From an uncultured Roseburia sp. (lineage in GTDB: Bacteria; Bacillota; Clostridia; Lachnospirales; Lachnospiraceae), in the NCBI GenBank assembly GCA_947564765.1, contig CANODN010000001.1, positions 1 to 34,244 on the forward strand: a stretch of 34,244 bases of DNA. Direction: 5' to 3'. This document shows, in pieces, positions 1 to 10,232 of the stretch (its first letter is position 1; the number at the start of each line of letters is the position of its first letter). Made by a program: the position numbers and the translations under genes. A model generated the notes under the pieces. That model worked only from the letters and a program-made list of their open reading frames with translations, did not search any database and was not told the DNA's origin.

Positions 1-3000
1 ACGCTTCGAGTTCTGCCACGGAGCACTCGAACACGTTGGCAATCGTGGCTTTGTAGATGCATAAGTAACTGTATAATCATCTACGGAAACATTTTCAGTA
101 ATCTGATGCGTACCGTTTACTCCTTTAAATGTAACATCTGTCTGGTTAAGCGTCATAGAAGGAACGATTTTATCTGTTTTGCGAATGACCAGATTGTCCA
201 TCATAAAATCCGTCTGGCCCATCTTTCCCTCTTCCTGACGGCCGTTTGAATACAGGCCAAACCAGGACTGTCCGCTTTCTGCGCCTACGATATTGAAACG
301 GAAGTTGCGTGTAAAGGATTTCTGTCCGATCGCCGGCGACGCCGTTTTCTCCATATACGGGAGCAGGCTCATACTGTCTCCATCACCGATTGCAATACAG
401 TAGCTGTTTGCAGAACCCGACTGATAATCAAAGGATACTTCGTATGTTTCGTTTGGTTCAAAGTGGTAATTCTGCGGAATTGTACGGTAAATGATTCCTG
501 TATTCTTGCCGTGATGCTTTAAGGACCACTGACCGGAAATTACGTCATCCAAAATTCTGCTGCCCCAGCCTGACTGTGTATACGGCGCATGGTATTCAGC
601 CAAATGCGTTACCGGGTCGGTTACGCCCTGTGCCGATCCTAAAACAAAGGGATAATACCCCTGTACAACCGATTCAAAATCCTGAATAAACGTTCCGTCA
701 CTTCGGAAATTATAAACCGCTTTCGGCACGATACGTATATCGTCAAAATGTGTCACTCCCGTGCCTTCTTCTCTCTTTAATGTCAGCGTAGCCGTATCGG
801 ATACTGCAACAAAGGATACCTGCATATTCTGCATTTTACTGCCGGCTACTGCTCTTCTGCTGTGTGCATCTGCCTGATTGTAATTTTCTGCCAGTGATCT
901 TAAGGTATAATTGGAAACCCTCTCCTTTGCACCACTGATCTCGATTGACGCTTTTACATCCGATTGATTGTCTACATAAATCTCTGCCACATAGTCCTGT
1001 CCCGGCACCAGAGAATTCAATGTTGTAGAAACTGCTACAGCATTTGCCGGATTTTCAATCATCAGATACTGATTTCCGGTAGATACTTTCTTTACTTTAA
1101 CACTTTCATCTGCAATGTCTCCGGACCATACGGCGCTATTTAATGGTGTTCCTTCTCCCAGTCCCGCATATGTATTAAAGCCGGGATCTGTTACGTATGC
1201 ACCTTCGCCGAACTCTGCCTTCACCTTTTTCGGTTCTTCCTCGCCTTTTAAAACGATATATGCCGTACGTGCCTTTGCCGTAAGTGTAATGGAACCGTCT
1301 GTTACATTGACAGTCTGTGCTGCGCCGCGTCCCTGATCGGACAGTTCATATACAACAACATTCTGCAGATTCTTCCAGTCATCCAGAAGCTCCCATGTGG
1401 TTGTGCCGCCGTCATAGTTCCAGTGATACAGTTTTTCTTCGTTTGTCTCCCAATCGTTCCACGGAAGGAGATATGTGACATCATCCAGCACTTTTGTACC
1501 GTTTAAAGTAATGGTTCTCTCAATATAATCATCATTACGCCGCTGTGCTTTTCTTGTTACAACAACCGTATCGCTGCCGTCAGCACTCTTTAACGTAATT
1601 TCTTTTGCCTGACTCCCTGCCGGTGAAACATCTCCGTTTTTGCCGGAATAATCTACCCACTTTGTAATCAGATAATGCTGTAAGAATTTCGCCGGAAGGT
1701 TCTCTGTGAAGGTTGCAACAATATAATCATTATAGCTGTCATTGCTGTCTCCCCAGCCTTCAAATCCGCTTAATGTAAAATGTCCCAGCAGCGGATTGTC
1801 TGCTTCTCCGCCATACTTCGGATAATTTAACACAAAGGAATCTCTCTGATGGTTCCGGATAAACCGCATAACCTCGGAATTATTTCCTTTACCGGTCGCA
1901 CCGCCGTAATGACCTTCTGTTGCCCAGTGCTGCCAGGTGGAATCGTATTCACAGGAGGTACCAAACTCTGTGGAAAATCTCCAGCCAAGTGAATTTACCT
2001 GCTGTGCGATCTTCCTTGACTCCCAGGAATCCTGATACCATACGTCCAGATATATGAAATCCAGATCCTCCGGATTGTCAAGATGCTCTGCAACTGTCTT
2101 TTGAACTGTCGCAGCATCAGGCAGAACCTCTTCTTCCGGTTCGCCTTCTCCTGCTACGCCCGGCCATTTGTTTGCATACAGGGAAGTTCCGTTTAACTGA
2201 TCATAAAGCTGCAAAAATCTCTTATAGCGCAGTCCGCTTCCCAGATCATAAATTTTATTAATTTCATAGGATGCATCCATCCAGCCCCATGTCGTAGGAT
2301 TCATAATCTGTGACGGAACTAAAAGTGTCTCGGAAAATGTCTGCGCTTCAGGATATGCCTCCTGTGCATTGACATGGATACCTACCTGCGTATTATACTG
2401 GTGGGCAATTTTGTTTAATTTTTTCAGATCTTCGATACCGCCAAGTCTCTCGGCAACTCCGCCGTATTCTGAGTTTGCAGAATCGTGTCCTTCGTTACCG
2501 AAGCCCTTTAACATAATAGACTGCGGAAGTCCGTCGGTTGCCAGATAAACTTTCTTTACGTTATCCGCATTTTTCATAAACGGATTGGGCGCAAGACTTC
2601 CAAGATTCATAACGATACGGTAATTCACAAGCTCAGGCACATTTTCCGAACCGTAAGGATTGTTCATAATATCACGATACGCAATTGCACCATCCTGCCA
2701 GTCTACCATGCCGTCTTCATTTAAGTCCGGCGCAATGCATACTTTTGTACAGGGCAGCTCGCTGACTGGCGTATATTCATACTTTGCCGATTCCGGATCG
2801 TTTCCATAATCGTAATACCACGCCGCACTGGTCAAAGACATCGTATTATTGCCGTTATTTCTGACAACTCTTCTGTCCCCCAGCGCCTCAGAATTGCTCC
2901 AAAGTCCTGCACTTAAGCCGTCTGCAGAAATAAATCCATAGCCATAGCTGTCAGAAGACCCTGCATAAAATCCATTGCTGAATGTAATTTCTCTGTCACC

Positions 3001-4401
3001 GCTGGCATTTACATTTCCGGAATTGATCGCACCTTTAAACTGGGCGTTTTCCTGGCTGTCGTTAATCGTTACAAGATTTAAATCCGGCACTTCGATTGTA
3101 TTAATCTTTGCGCAGCCGTTTCTTTTTGTGATCTTTGTCACTTCCCAAATCAGATCATTTTCACTGACGCTGATGGTAACTTCAACATCCATACTGATCT
3201 GATTTGCCGCATCCTCCAGGCCAAGCGTATAAACTGCATGGTCTTCTTTTTTATCAAATTTCTTTAATACAGGTGTTATATCATTCTTGTTTATCCGAAA
3301 TACATGAATCTCATTTTCCTGTCCGGCAAACGTCTGTCCGGCTGCCGTTCCTGTTTTCATCTCATACTGCATGACCCTCGGGAAATTCTTGTCGATTGCG
3401 GCTTTCATTTCCTCTGATTCAATATAAGTGTCATACACTGCCTCCTGCTGTTCCAAAAGCTGTATGCTGCCCGCATCCAGATCTGCGTCTTTTACGGTAA
3501 TGTTTTTGGATGCTGCAGCATATCCAGATGCAGATACGGCAATTTCATATGTTCCGTTTTCAATGCCGCTTATACTGTAACGTCCCTGTGCATCTGTTAA
3601 AACACTATGTCCCGCAAGCCTTACGGTAGCTCCCTCAACCAAAGCTCCCTGCGGATTTATAACGGTTCCGCTGACTGCATATGTCGGAATCTCTCTTGTA
3701 TCTAATACAGAGCCTAATGTCGGCAGCAGAAATGCCCAGTTTCCTGCATCCTGATTTACGCCGTTGCAGATAACATCCCGGAACATAAGCTCTGTTGCCA
3801 CGGTGTCTTTTGCTGCCCGGAAGCCGACTTTTCCCTTTCCGTTCACTGCCTCTGCCAGATCCTTCAATGGAGGGAAGGAGCCGTTTGCCGAGTTTGTCTT
3901 CGTGCCTTCCGTAATATCCACCTGAAGAGCTTCATTTAACAGAGATATATTGATCGTATACTCTGTATTTTCCTCAGGAACCGGAACCTCCGGTGAAAAT
4001 GAAAGAGGTCCGTAATTCCCCTCTGTTCCGTTTTTATACTGATAATACCATTTGCTGATGCTGTCATATCCGATATAAATCCAATGCTCCGCATCCTGAT
4101 ACATATAGAAAATACCAAGCTTTGCATTCTCTGCCGGATTCTCATTGATAAAACGCAGCTTTGTGCTCATATTTCCGTTCAGCGGCATTGTTGCCGACTG
4201 ATTCAAAAGCACTGCTGCAGGCGCTGCCGAAGCGTCTTCGTAAGAATGGCTGTTTCCGTTCTGATCCCCCGCCTTTACATACATCCACTGCATCTCCGCT
4301 GCTTTTACCTGTACAGCCGGAATATCCGACAACACAGGCAGTATCGCCAGCACAACGGCCAGCAGACAGCTCAGCAGCCTTTTACAACCACGTGTCTTCA
4401 T
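1..4401 (-). CDS. Secreted endo-alpha-N-acetylgalactosaminidase, GH101 (left copy, 3' end cut by window)
   Basis: GH101 enzymes release the core-1 disaccharide Gal-beta-1,3-GalNAc from Ser/Thr of mucin-type O-glycoproteins outside the cell. The reading frame is open for 1467 codons up to the window edge. It starts at ATG 4401, 10 nt after AGGAGG (4412-4417). A signal peptide (basic MKTRGCKR, hydrophobic stretch, cleavage near VKA-AE at about residue 34) is followed by a lectin/LamG-like region (about 40-215), a carboxypeptidase-regulatory-like beta domain (about 232-310) and the GH101 catalytic region. That region holds the family's Ca-type motif DGMVDWQDGAIAYRDI, a likely nucleophile Asp786 (YLDVWYQDSWE) and acid/base Glu812 (RFSTEFG), assigned by aligning by eye to known GH101 enzymes. 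Galactose-binding-like modules follow, then the start of a Big2-like domain. It is a tandem paralogue of the gene to the right. The last 16 or so codons at the edge look out of frame (see findings). Confidence 0.9.
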   Translation of the reverse strand, partial: MKTRGCKRLLSCLLAVVLAILPVLSDIPAVQVKAAEMQWMYVKAGDQNGNSHSYEDASAAPAAVLLNQSATMPLNGNMSTKLRFINENPAENAKLGIFYMYQDAEHWIYIGYDSISKWYYQYKNGTEGNYGPLSFSPEVPVPEENTEYTINISLLNEALQVDITEGTKTNSANGSFPPLKDLAEAVNGKGKVGFRAAKDTVATELMFRDVICNGVNQDAGNWAFLLPTLGSVLDTREIPTYAVSGTVINPQGALVEGATVRLAGHSVLTDAQGRYSISGIENGTYEIAVSASGYAAASKNITVKDADLDAGSIQLLEQQEAVYDTYIESEEMKAAIDKNFPRVMQYEMKTGTAAGQTFAGQENEIHVFRINKNDITPVLKKFDKKEDHAVYTLGLEDAANQISMDVEVTISVSENDLIWEVTKITKRNGCAKINTIEVPDLNLVTINDSQENAQFKGAINSGNVNASGDREITFSNGFYAGSSDSYGYGFISADGLSAGLWSNSEALGDRRVVRNNGNNTMSLTSAAWYYDYGNDPESAKYEYTPVSELPCTKVCIAPDLNEDGMVDWQDGAIAYRDIMNNPYGSENVPELVNYRIVMNLGSLAPNPFMKNADNVKKVYLATDGLPQSIMLKGFGNEGHDSANSEYGGVAERLGGIEDLKKLNKIAHQYNTQVGIHVNAQEAYPEAQTFSETLLVPSQIMNPTTWGWMDASYEINKIYDLGSGLRYKRFLQLYDQLNGTSLYANKWPGVAGEGEPEEEVLPDAATVQKTVAEHLDNPEDLDFIYLDVWYQDSWESRKIAQQVNSLGWRFSTEFGTSCEYDSTWQHWATEGHYGGATGKGNNSEVMRFIRNHQRDSFVLNYPKYGGEADNPLLGHFTLSGFEGWGDSNDSYNDYIVATFTENLPAKFLQHYLITKWVDYSGKNGDVSPAGSQAKEITLKSADGSDTVVVTRKAQRRNDDYIERTITLNGTKVLDDVTYLLPWNDWETNEEKLYHWNYDGGTTTWELLDDWKNLQNVVVYELSDQGRGAAQTVNVTDGSITLTAKARTAYIVLKGEEEPKKVKAEFGEGAYVTDPGFNTYAGLGEGTPLNSAVWSGDIADESVKVKKVSTGNQYLMIENPANAVAVSTTLNSLVPGQDYVAEIYVDNQSDVKASIEISGAKERVSNYTLRSLAENYNQADAHSRRAVAGSKMQNMQVSFVAVSDTATLTLKREEGTGVTHFDDIRIVPKAVYNFRSDGTFIQDFESVVQGYYPFVLGSAQGVTDPVTHLAEYHAPYTQSGWGSRILDDVISGQWSLKHHGKNTGIIYRTIPQNYHFEPNETYEVSFDYQSGSANSYCIAIGDGDSMSLLPYMEKTASPAIGQKSFTRNFRFNIVGAESGQSWFGLYSNGRQEEGKMGQTDFMMDNLVIRKTDKIVPSMTLNQTDVTFKGVNGTHQITENVSVDDYTVTYASTKPRLPTCSSAPWQNSKR

Positions 4402-4442
4402 AATACATGTACCTCCTGTTTTTATTCTTTTTGACTGTTTTT

Positions 4443-4471
4443 ATTATACGTTGTGCCTTTTTGTTTGTCAA
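4443..4471 (-). promoter_or_regulatory. Consensus sigma-70/A promoter of left GH101 gene
   Basis: On the minus strand TTGACA (4471-4466) and TATAAT (4448-4443) are separated by exactly 17 bases, a perfect match to the vegetative consensus. The start codon lies about 42 bases downstream of the -10 box. A TTGAC...GTCAA dyad (4471-4467 and 4435-4431) spans the promoter and recurs with the same spacing at the right GH101 gene. Confidence 0.85.
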
Positions 4472-4521
4472 TTATTCAAGCACTCTCCTGATATCAGAAT
4501 ATGAATTTTGACAAATTGCAC

Positions 4522-4563
4522 AAAAATATCTCCGGCTGCATATCCGCGGCCGGAGATATTTTT
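4522..4563 (-). terminator. Intrinsic terminator of right GH101 gene
   Basis: An 11-bp perfect stem (ATATCTCCGGC, 4526-4536, pairing with 4549-4559) with a 12-nt loop is followed by T residues on the minus strand. It sits about 10 bases after the stop codon at 4573. The plus strand also shows a T-run after the stem, so it could work in both directions. Confidence 0.85.
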
Positions 4564-4572
4564 TCTATAAAC

Positions 4573-7500
4573 TTATTTTACTTTTGCTTTTTTGTTGCCA
4601 GCGCCCTTAATCTGTTTGATCAGTTTGCTTCTCAATTTCGCCGGTTTCATTTTCTTCGGAACCTTTACTTTCAGCTTTGCACTCGTTCCTTTTAATGCTT
4701 TTTTGCCGAAGCTCTTAAGGACTTTGGACTGAATCTTAACCGTTTTCAGACTCTTGCATCCGCTGAAAGCTGCCTTTCCGACTTTGGTTATATTCGCGCC
4801 TATGGTTACTTTCTTTAACTTCTTATAACCCTTGAAGGCATTTGCACTGACCTCCGTTACGGTGCAGGTTGTATTATTGATCCTAACCGTACCCTGAATG
4901 GCAATGGATGTGCTGTCCTTATTGGTTCCATTTACGGCTACCGCTTTCTTGTTTGCTGCGTCGGTTACTTTATAAAGAACGTCTCCGACCGTTACGGTAT
5001 TGCCGTTTGCAAGCTTCTCCTCCGCCAACGCATTCCGTGTATTCGTCAGCTTTATCAGAAGTTCGGAAAGTTTTGATGTATCATCGGAACCTGCGCCCGC
5101 TTTTGCAGCATTATATGCAGCCACAAATGCCTCCCAGCTTGCTTTGGTGTAATTCTGCTGTCCGGCATTTATGATTGCCGATGCTGCTGTAATCGCCTGG
5201 TTTAACTTCTCCTGTGCCTCCGTCAGATCCGGATCTTCTGTTACGGGCGGCTTCGGCGGGTCCAGTTTATCCACTTCTTCCTGTGCTTTTGATACATTCA
5301 CTGCCGCCGCTTTCAGCTTCGCATCCATGTTTGTAATTTCCGCTTCTACAGCCGTTAATTTGTCTTTTGCGGCTTTGACTGCCTCTAATTTTACAGCCTT
5401 ATCTGCCTCAGAAGCCTGTGCCCATTCTGTAATCGCCAGCTCTACCGCCGCTTCTTCCTTACTCTTTTCTGCCTGTAGCTTGGAAAGCTCTGTCTGGAGC
5501 TTATCGATTTCCTTCTCCTTTGCCGCAAGCTCTGCCCGCGCCGTTTCCAAAGCTCCCTGTGCAGCCAAAATTGCCTTCTGCGCATCTTCCAAAGCCTTGA
5601 TCGCTGCATCCAACTGATCCTGTGCCTGATTCAGAGAATTTTCTGCTTTTGTAACCTCTTCCTGCTTCTGATCCAGAATGCTGGAAACGCTGCCGGCTTC
5701 TACCGTTACCTGGCACTGCGCCGTAAGGTCCGGATCTTCCTTCATGGTTGCCGTAATGGTTGCTGTGCCCGTACCGACTGCCGTCAGATAACCGGTTTCA
5801 TCTACCGTTACAATCGCATCGTCTGAAGATGTCCACGTTACATCCTGGAGTGTATTCAGCCTGCGGCTGTCTCCCACGCCCTTTAATGTCACCTGGGATG
5901 CATCCAGCTGTACGCTTTTTACTACCAGATTATCCAGAATAAAATCTCGTTGACCGAAGCTGTATTCCACGCCTTTCTGCTCTGTAAATTTTTTGCTGTA
6001 CAAACCAAACCATGTCTGCCCGCTGTCAGAACCGGTCACTGTAAATTCGTAATGCTCGGTCGTTGATTTCCCTCCTGCTGCCGAAGCCGCTGTCTTGGAC
6101 AGATAGCTGGGCGACTGCCATACATAATTGCTGTTTTCTCCATCGCCTACTACGATAAAATACATATCCTCATGGCCTGCCTGATAATCAAAGCTGACTT
6201 TATAGGTTACGCCTGGTTCAAAATGGAGATTCTGCGGAATCGTCCGGTAAATCAATCCCTGATTATTGCCATGGTGCTTTAAGGACCATTTGCCCTCAAT
6301 CACGTCATCCAGAACCACATTGCCCCAGCCGGACTGCGTATACGGATCATGCCGTTCCGATAAATGCGTTACCTGATCGTCTACGCCCTGTGCAGATCCC
6401 ATAACAAACGGATACAGTCCCTGTACCACCGATTCAAAATCCTGTTTGAAGCTTCCATCGCTCTGGAAATTGTCTAATGTTTTCTTCACAATACGGATAT
6501 CGTCAAAATAAGTAACGCCTGCGCCCTTTTCCCTGCGGAATGTCAGTGTCGCTTTATTGCTTACCGGTGTAAAGGAAACCAGCATCACCTGCATTTTACT
6601 GCCCGCAAGTCCCGCTTTATTGTGTGCGTCACAGCGAACCCAGTTATTCTCCAGGGATTTTAATGTATAATTGGATACATCTTTCATGCCGCCGTTTACT
6701 TCGATCCATGCCTTTGCTTCACTCTGATTGTCCACATATACGGCCGCTACGTAATCGGTTCCCGCCGTCAGTCCGGTAATATTTGTTGACACTGCCAGTT
6801 CCTTTGTCTCGCTGCCCATGGACAGATATTTATTTCCGGTTACCATACGCACTACTTTCACGCCTTCATCCGTCACGTCCCCGGACCACACAGCCTTATT
6901 CAGTGCGCTTCCATCTCCCGTACCTGCATAGCTGTTAAAGCCTGTATCTGTTACATGTGCATAATTACTCCATGTAGTAACTCTTTTGGGTTTCTCCTCC
7001 CCTTTCAAAACAACATATGGGGTATCCGCCTCTGCCGTCAGGCTGATTTTGCCGCCTGTAACTGCAACGGTTTGTTTTTCTGTACGGCCCATATCCGTCA
7101 GTTTATACACAACTACATTTGCAAGGTTTGCCCATCCCGGCAAAAGCTCCCATTCCGTTGTGCCGCCGTCATAATTGTAGTGATACAGCTTTTCTTTATT
7201 TGTCTCTGCATCGGTCCAGGGAAGCAGATACGTTGCATCATCCAATACTTTTTTACCGTTTAATGTAATCGTTCTCTCTACATAATTTAAGGTCTGATTC
7301 GTTTGCTCTTCTCCAGCCTCCAGCTGCTCTTCATTTCTCGTTACAACAACCGTATCTTTTCCATCGTCACTCTTTAAAACGATCTCTTTTTCATGGCTGC
7401 AGGCAGCTGTTCCGGTAACAAGTCTATTATTCTCTGTTTTACTCCAGTTTCCCTTCGGGATCTCCTCACTGCTCGCATAATTCTCCCACCGGTATACCTT

Positions 7501-10191
7501 ATAATGCTGCAGGAACTTCGTAGGAAGGTTTGTTAAAAAGGTTGTTGTCATATAGCTATCAAAATTGTTATTGCTTCCCCAGCCTTCAAAACCATTTAAA
7601 TCATAACCGCCCAACAGCGGATTATTTGCAGCTCCTCCGTAAGACGGATAATTCAAAACAAAGGAATCCTTCTGATGGTTTCGGATAAACCGGATGATGT
7701 CGCTGTTCACGCCCTTCATGGCAGCGCCGCCGTAATGGCCCTCTGTTGCCCAGTGCTGCCAGGTAGAATCGTATTCTCCTTCATTGCCGAACTCGGTAGA
7801 GAATCGCCAGCCAAGGCTGTTAAACTGCTGCGCAATCTTACGTGTCTCCCAAGAATCTCCGTACCATACATCCAGGTACATAAAATCCAGATTGGTATCT
7901 GTGGTCTTTTTCTTTTCTGCTACGGTCTGTGCAATGGTTGCCGCATCTGCCACTGTTTCGTTTTCGCCTTCTCCTACAACTCCCGGCCACTTGTTGGCAT
8001 AAAGAGATGTATCGTTCAGCTGATCGTAAAGCTGAAGCAGACGTTTATAACGAAGACCGCTGCCAAGGTCATACGGACGGTTAATCGTAAGAGACTGATC
8101 CAGCCAGCCCCAGCCTTTCGAACCTGGTCCGTTGATTAATTCATCACTAAAGCTCTGTGCTTCCGGATACGCTTCCTGGGCATTGATATGAATACCCGTC
8201 TGTGTATTGTACTGATGAGCAATCGTATTCAACTGCTTTAACTCTTCGACTCCGCCAAGACGTTCTCCGATATTGCCGTACTCGGAGTTGGCAGAGTCAT
8301 GACCTTCGCTTCCGTATCCCTTCATCATAACGGCCTGCGGAAGTCCGTCAGTTGCCAGATATACTTTTTTAATATTATCCGCTACCTTTAAGTATGGGTT
8401 TGTAGCCTGACTGCTGAAGTTCATGGAAATACGGTAATTTACCAGATCTTTGGTATTTTCCCATCCCAGAGGATTGTTCATAATATCACGGTAAGCAATC
8501 GCTCCGTCCTGCCAGTCTACTTTTCCATCTTTGTTCTCATCTCCAGCAAAGCATACCTTTGTGCTCGGCAGCTCACTCACCGGCGTATATTTGTAATTCT
8601 CACTGTTATAATCTGCATCCAGAGCCAGATCGCCGTATTCATAATACCAGACAGAGCTTGTCAGTGACATGCTGTCGGCGCCGTTGTTCCTGGTAATTCT
8701 CTGATCGCCGGCCGCCTCGGAATTACTCCATACACCTGCCGTAATTCCATTGGCAGTTAAAAATCCGTAAGCAAATCCACTGGAATAATCAGGCGCAAAA
8801 TCGTCTCCGAAGGTCATCTCTTCATCACCGGTGGAATTCACGTCTCCCGATATCGTTGCACCTGCAAATTTTGCGTTATCATGCACATCCAAAATCGTAA
8901 CCAGATTTAAGTCAGGCACTTCGATTTTGTTAATTTTTACGCACCCGGTATTCTTTTGGATCTCCGTCACTTCCCATGTCAGATCGTTTTCCTTTACGGA
9001 AATTTTGACTGTCATATTAAGATTAATTGTTCCGTCTTCCGATTGCAGCGTCATGGGATACAATGCATGATCGGCATTGATCTGCACATTCCCCATATCC
9101 GGTGTAATTTCCACACCGTTGATTTTAATGACAGAAAGTGCTTCTTCCTGTCCCATAAATTCCGTTTCTCTGCCATCGGCCGTTACTTTATACTGATATA
9201 CCTGCGGAAATGTTCTGCTTACTGCCGCTTTCAGGCTGTCTTTCTGTATCCAATCGGTATATGAATTTGCCGACCTAGGCGTCATCTGAATCTCACCAAG
9301 CGTGGTATCGCCGCTAATCTCAACACCCTTTTGCGTGCTCGGCATATAACCCGCCGCAGACACCGATACATCATGGGTTCCTTTCTCCACGCCAAAAGAA
9401 AACGCTCCTGACGCATCTGTCTTACCGCTGTCATAACCGATACGTACAATTGCATCTGCAATCGGCTGCCCATCTGCGCTTTTGACATTACCGCTTACAG
9501 TATAAACCGGCGTCGGAGCCGCCTCTCCGCCTATCTGGCCGGTACGGCCTACAAGGAATTCCCAGTCATTTGACAGACTTTCTGTGCCCAGCATAGCATC
9601 TGTAAAACGATACTTCATCTGAAATTCTGAACGGAACCCAAATTTCCCTTCTCCGTTTGCTTTTTCCGTCAATTTCATAATATCTTCATTGTTCAGTGCT
9701 TTTCTGACATTATTTATACTGACAGTCAATGCTTCACGACTGGAGGAAATCACGACCTTCATACGCTTTCCAGGTTCCGGCGCAGGCAATCCTGCAATTG
9801 TAGGATAGCTGCCGCTTCCGTTTACCTTATACTCATAGTACCAATGCGGGCTTCCGCCGGTTTCATATCCAATATATAACCAGTTATTATCATCCAGATA
9901 TGTATAAAAAAATCCGAATTTATTCAATGCACTCGTCGGTTCAAAGGTTACGCTGAACGAACCGTCTACCGGCATTCTCTTTGTGGAATGTACAAGCACT
10001 GCAGGAGCTGCTGTACTTGCATCTCCATAAGCGTGCCCGCCGCCATTTCCGCTGCCGCCCTGTGCCTCATACCATGTCTTGCCTTCTGCTGCCTGCACCT
10101 GCTGTACCGGAAGTCCCGGCAAAACAGCCGTCGCTGTCAGTACGAATACCAACACAAGACTTAGCAGTTTTGTAAAACTACCCCTCTTCAT
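4573..10191 (-). CDS. Secreted endo-alpha-N-acetylgalactosaminidase, GH101, with coiled coil and LRR_5 tail
   Basis: This 1872-aa extracellular enzyme should cleave core-1 O-glycans from mucins. ATG 10191 is chosen because AGGAGG lies 11 nt upstream (10203-10208) and a signal peptide begins there; a frame extension to 10227 would put the ribosome site inside the gene. Order of parts: signal peptide (cleaved near residue 34, VQA-AE), lectin-like region (about 40-210), carboxypeptidase-regulatory-like domain (about 225-300), GH101 core with DGKVDWQDGAIAYRDI, Asp774 (YLDVWYGDSWE) and Glu800 (RFSTEFGNE), two or more galactose-binding-like modules, a Big2 domain (VTLKGVG... to about 1510), a coiled coil of about 115 residues rich in Ala, Glu and Lys, a FIVAR-like helix pair, an LRR_5/BspA-like segment (NAFKGYKKLKKVTIG) and a Lys-rich C terminus. 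There is no LPXTG; attachment may use the basic tail (inference). Confidence 0.93.
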   Translation of the reverse strand: MKRGSFTKLLSLVLVFVLTATAVLPGLPVQQVQAAEGKTWYEAQGGSGNGGGHAYGDASTAAPAVLVHSTKRMPVDGSFSVTFEPTSALNKFGFFYTYLDDNNWLYIGYETGGSPHWYYEYKVNGSGSYPTIAGLPAPEPGKRMKVVISSSREALTVSINNVRKALNNEDIMKLTEKANGEGKFGFRSEFQMKYRFTDAMLGTESLSNDWEFLVGRTGQIGGEAAPTPVYTVSGNVKSADGQPIADAIVRIGYDSGKTDASGAFSFGVEKGTHDVSVSAAGYMPSTQKGVEISGDTTLGEIQMTPRSANSYTDWIQKDSLKAAVSRTFPQVYQYKVTADGRETEFMGQEEALSVIKINGVEITPDMGNVQINADHALYPMTLQSEDGTINLNMTVKISVKENDLTWEVTEIQKNTGCVKINKIEVPDLNLVTILDVHDNAKFAGATISGDVNSTGDEEMTFGDDFAPDYSSGFAYGFLTANGITAGVWSNSEAAGDQRITRNNGADSMSLTSSVWYYEYGDLALDADYNSENYKYTPVSELPSTKVCFAGDENKDGKVDWQDGAIAYRDIMNNPLGWENTKDLVNYRISMNFSSQATNPYLKVADNIKKVYLATDGLPQAVMMKGYGSEGHDSANSEYGNIGERLGGVEELKQLNTIAHQYNTQTGIHINAQEAYPEAQSFSDELINGPGSKGWGWLDQSLTINRPYDLGSGLRYKRLLQLYDQLNDTSLYANKWPGVVGEGENETVADAATIAQTVAEKKKTTDTNLDFMYLDVWYGDSWETRKIAQQFNSLGWRFSTEFGNEGEYDSTWQHWATEGHYGGAAMKGVNSDIIRFIRNHQKDSFVLNYPSYGGAANNPLLGGYDLNGFEGWGSNNNFDSYMTTTFLTNLPTKFLQHYKVYRWENYASSEEIPKGNWSKTENNRLVTGTAACSHEKEIVLKSDDGKDTVVVTRNEEQLEAGEEQTNQTLNYVERTITLNGKKVLDDATYLLPWTDAETNKEKLYHYNYDGGTTEWELLPGWANLANVVVYKLTDMGRTEKQTVAVTGGKISLTAEADTPYVVLKGEEKPKRVTTWSNYAHVTDTGFNSYAGTGDGSALNKAVWSGDVTDEGVKVVRMVTGNKYLSMGSETKELAVSTNITGLTAGTDYVAAVYVDNQSEAKAWIEVNGGMKDVSNYTLKSLENNWVRCDAHNKAGLAGSKMQVMLVSFTPVSNKATLTFRREKGAGVTYFDDIRIVKKTLDNFQSDGSFKQDFESVVQGLYPFVMGSAQGVDDQVTHLSERHDPYTQSGWGNVVLDDVIEGKWSLKHHGNNQGLIYRTIPQNLHFEPGVTYKVSFDYQAGHEDMYFIVVGDGENSNYVWQSPSYLSKTAASAAGGKSTTEHYEFTVTGSDSGQTWFGLYSKKFTEQKGVEYSFGQRDFILDNLVVKSVQLDASQVTLKGVGDSRRLNTLQDVTWTSSDDAIVTVDETGYLTAVGTGTATITATMKEDPDLTAQCQVTVEAGSVSSILDQKQEEVTKAENSLNQAQDQLDAAIKALEDAQKAILAAQGALETARAELAAKEKEIDKLQTELSKLQAEKSKEEAAVELAITEWAQASEADKAVKLEAVKAAKDKLTAVEAEITNMDAKLKAAAVNVSKAQEEVDKLDPPKPPVTEDPDLTEAQEKLNQAITAASAIINAGQQNYTKASWEAFVAAYNAAKAGAGSDDTSKLSELLIKLTNTRNALAEEKLANGNTVTVGDVLYKVTDAANKKAVAVNGTNKDSTSIAIQGTVRINNTTCTVTEVSANAFKGYKKLKKVTIGANITKVGKAAFSGCKSLKTVKIQSKVLKSFGKKALKGTSAKLKVKVPKKMKPAKLRSKLIKQIKGAGNKKAKVK

Positions 10192-10232
10192 AATGTAAAA
10201 TACCTCCTTTTTTATCCCTTTTGACAAATTTT

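Noticed and set aside
5171..5617. 148-codon plus-strand frame rich in Ser and Ala
   Set aside because: It is the antisense of the Ala/Glu/Lys coiled coil of the GH101 protein; the skewed composition explains the long open frame.
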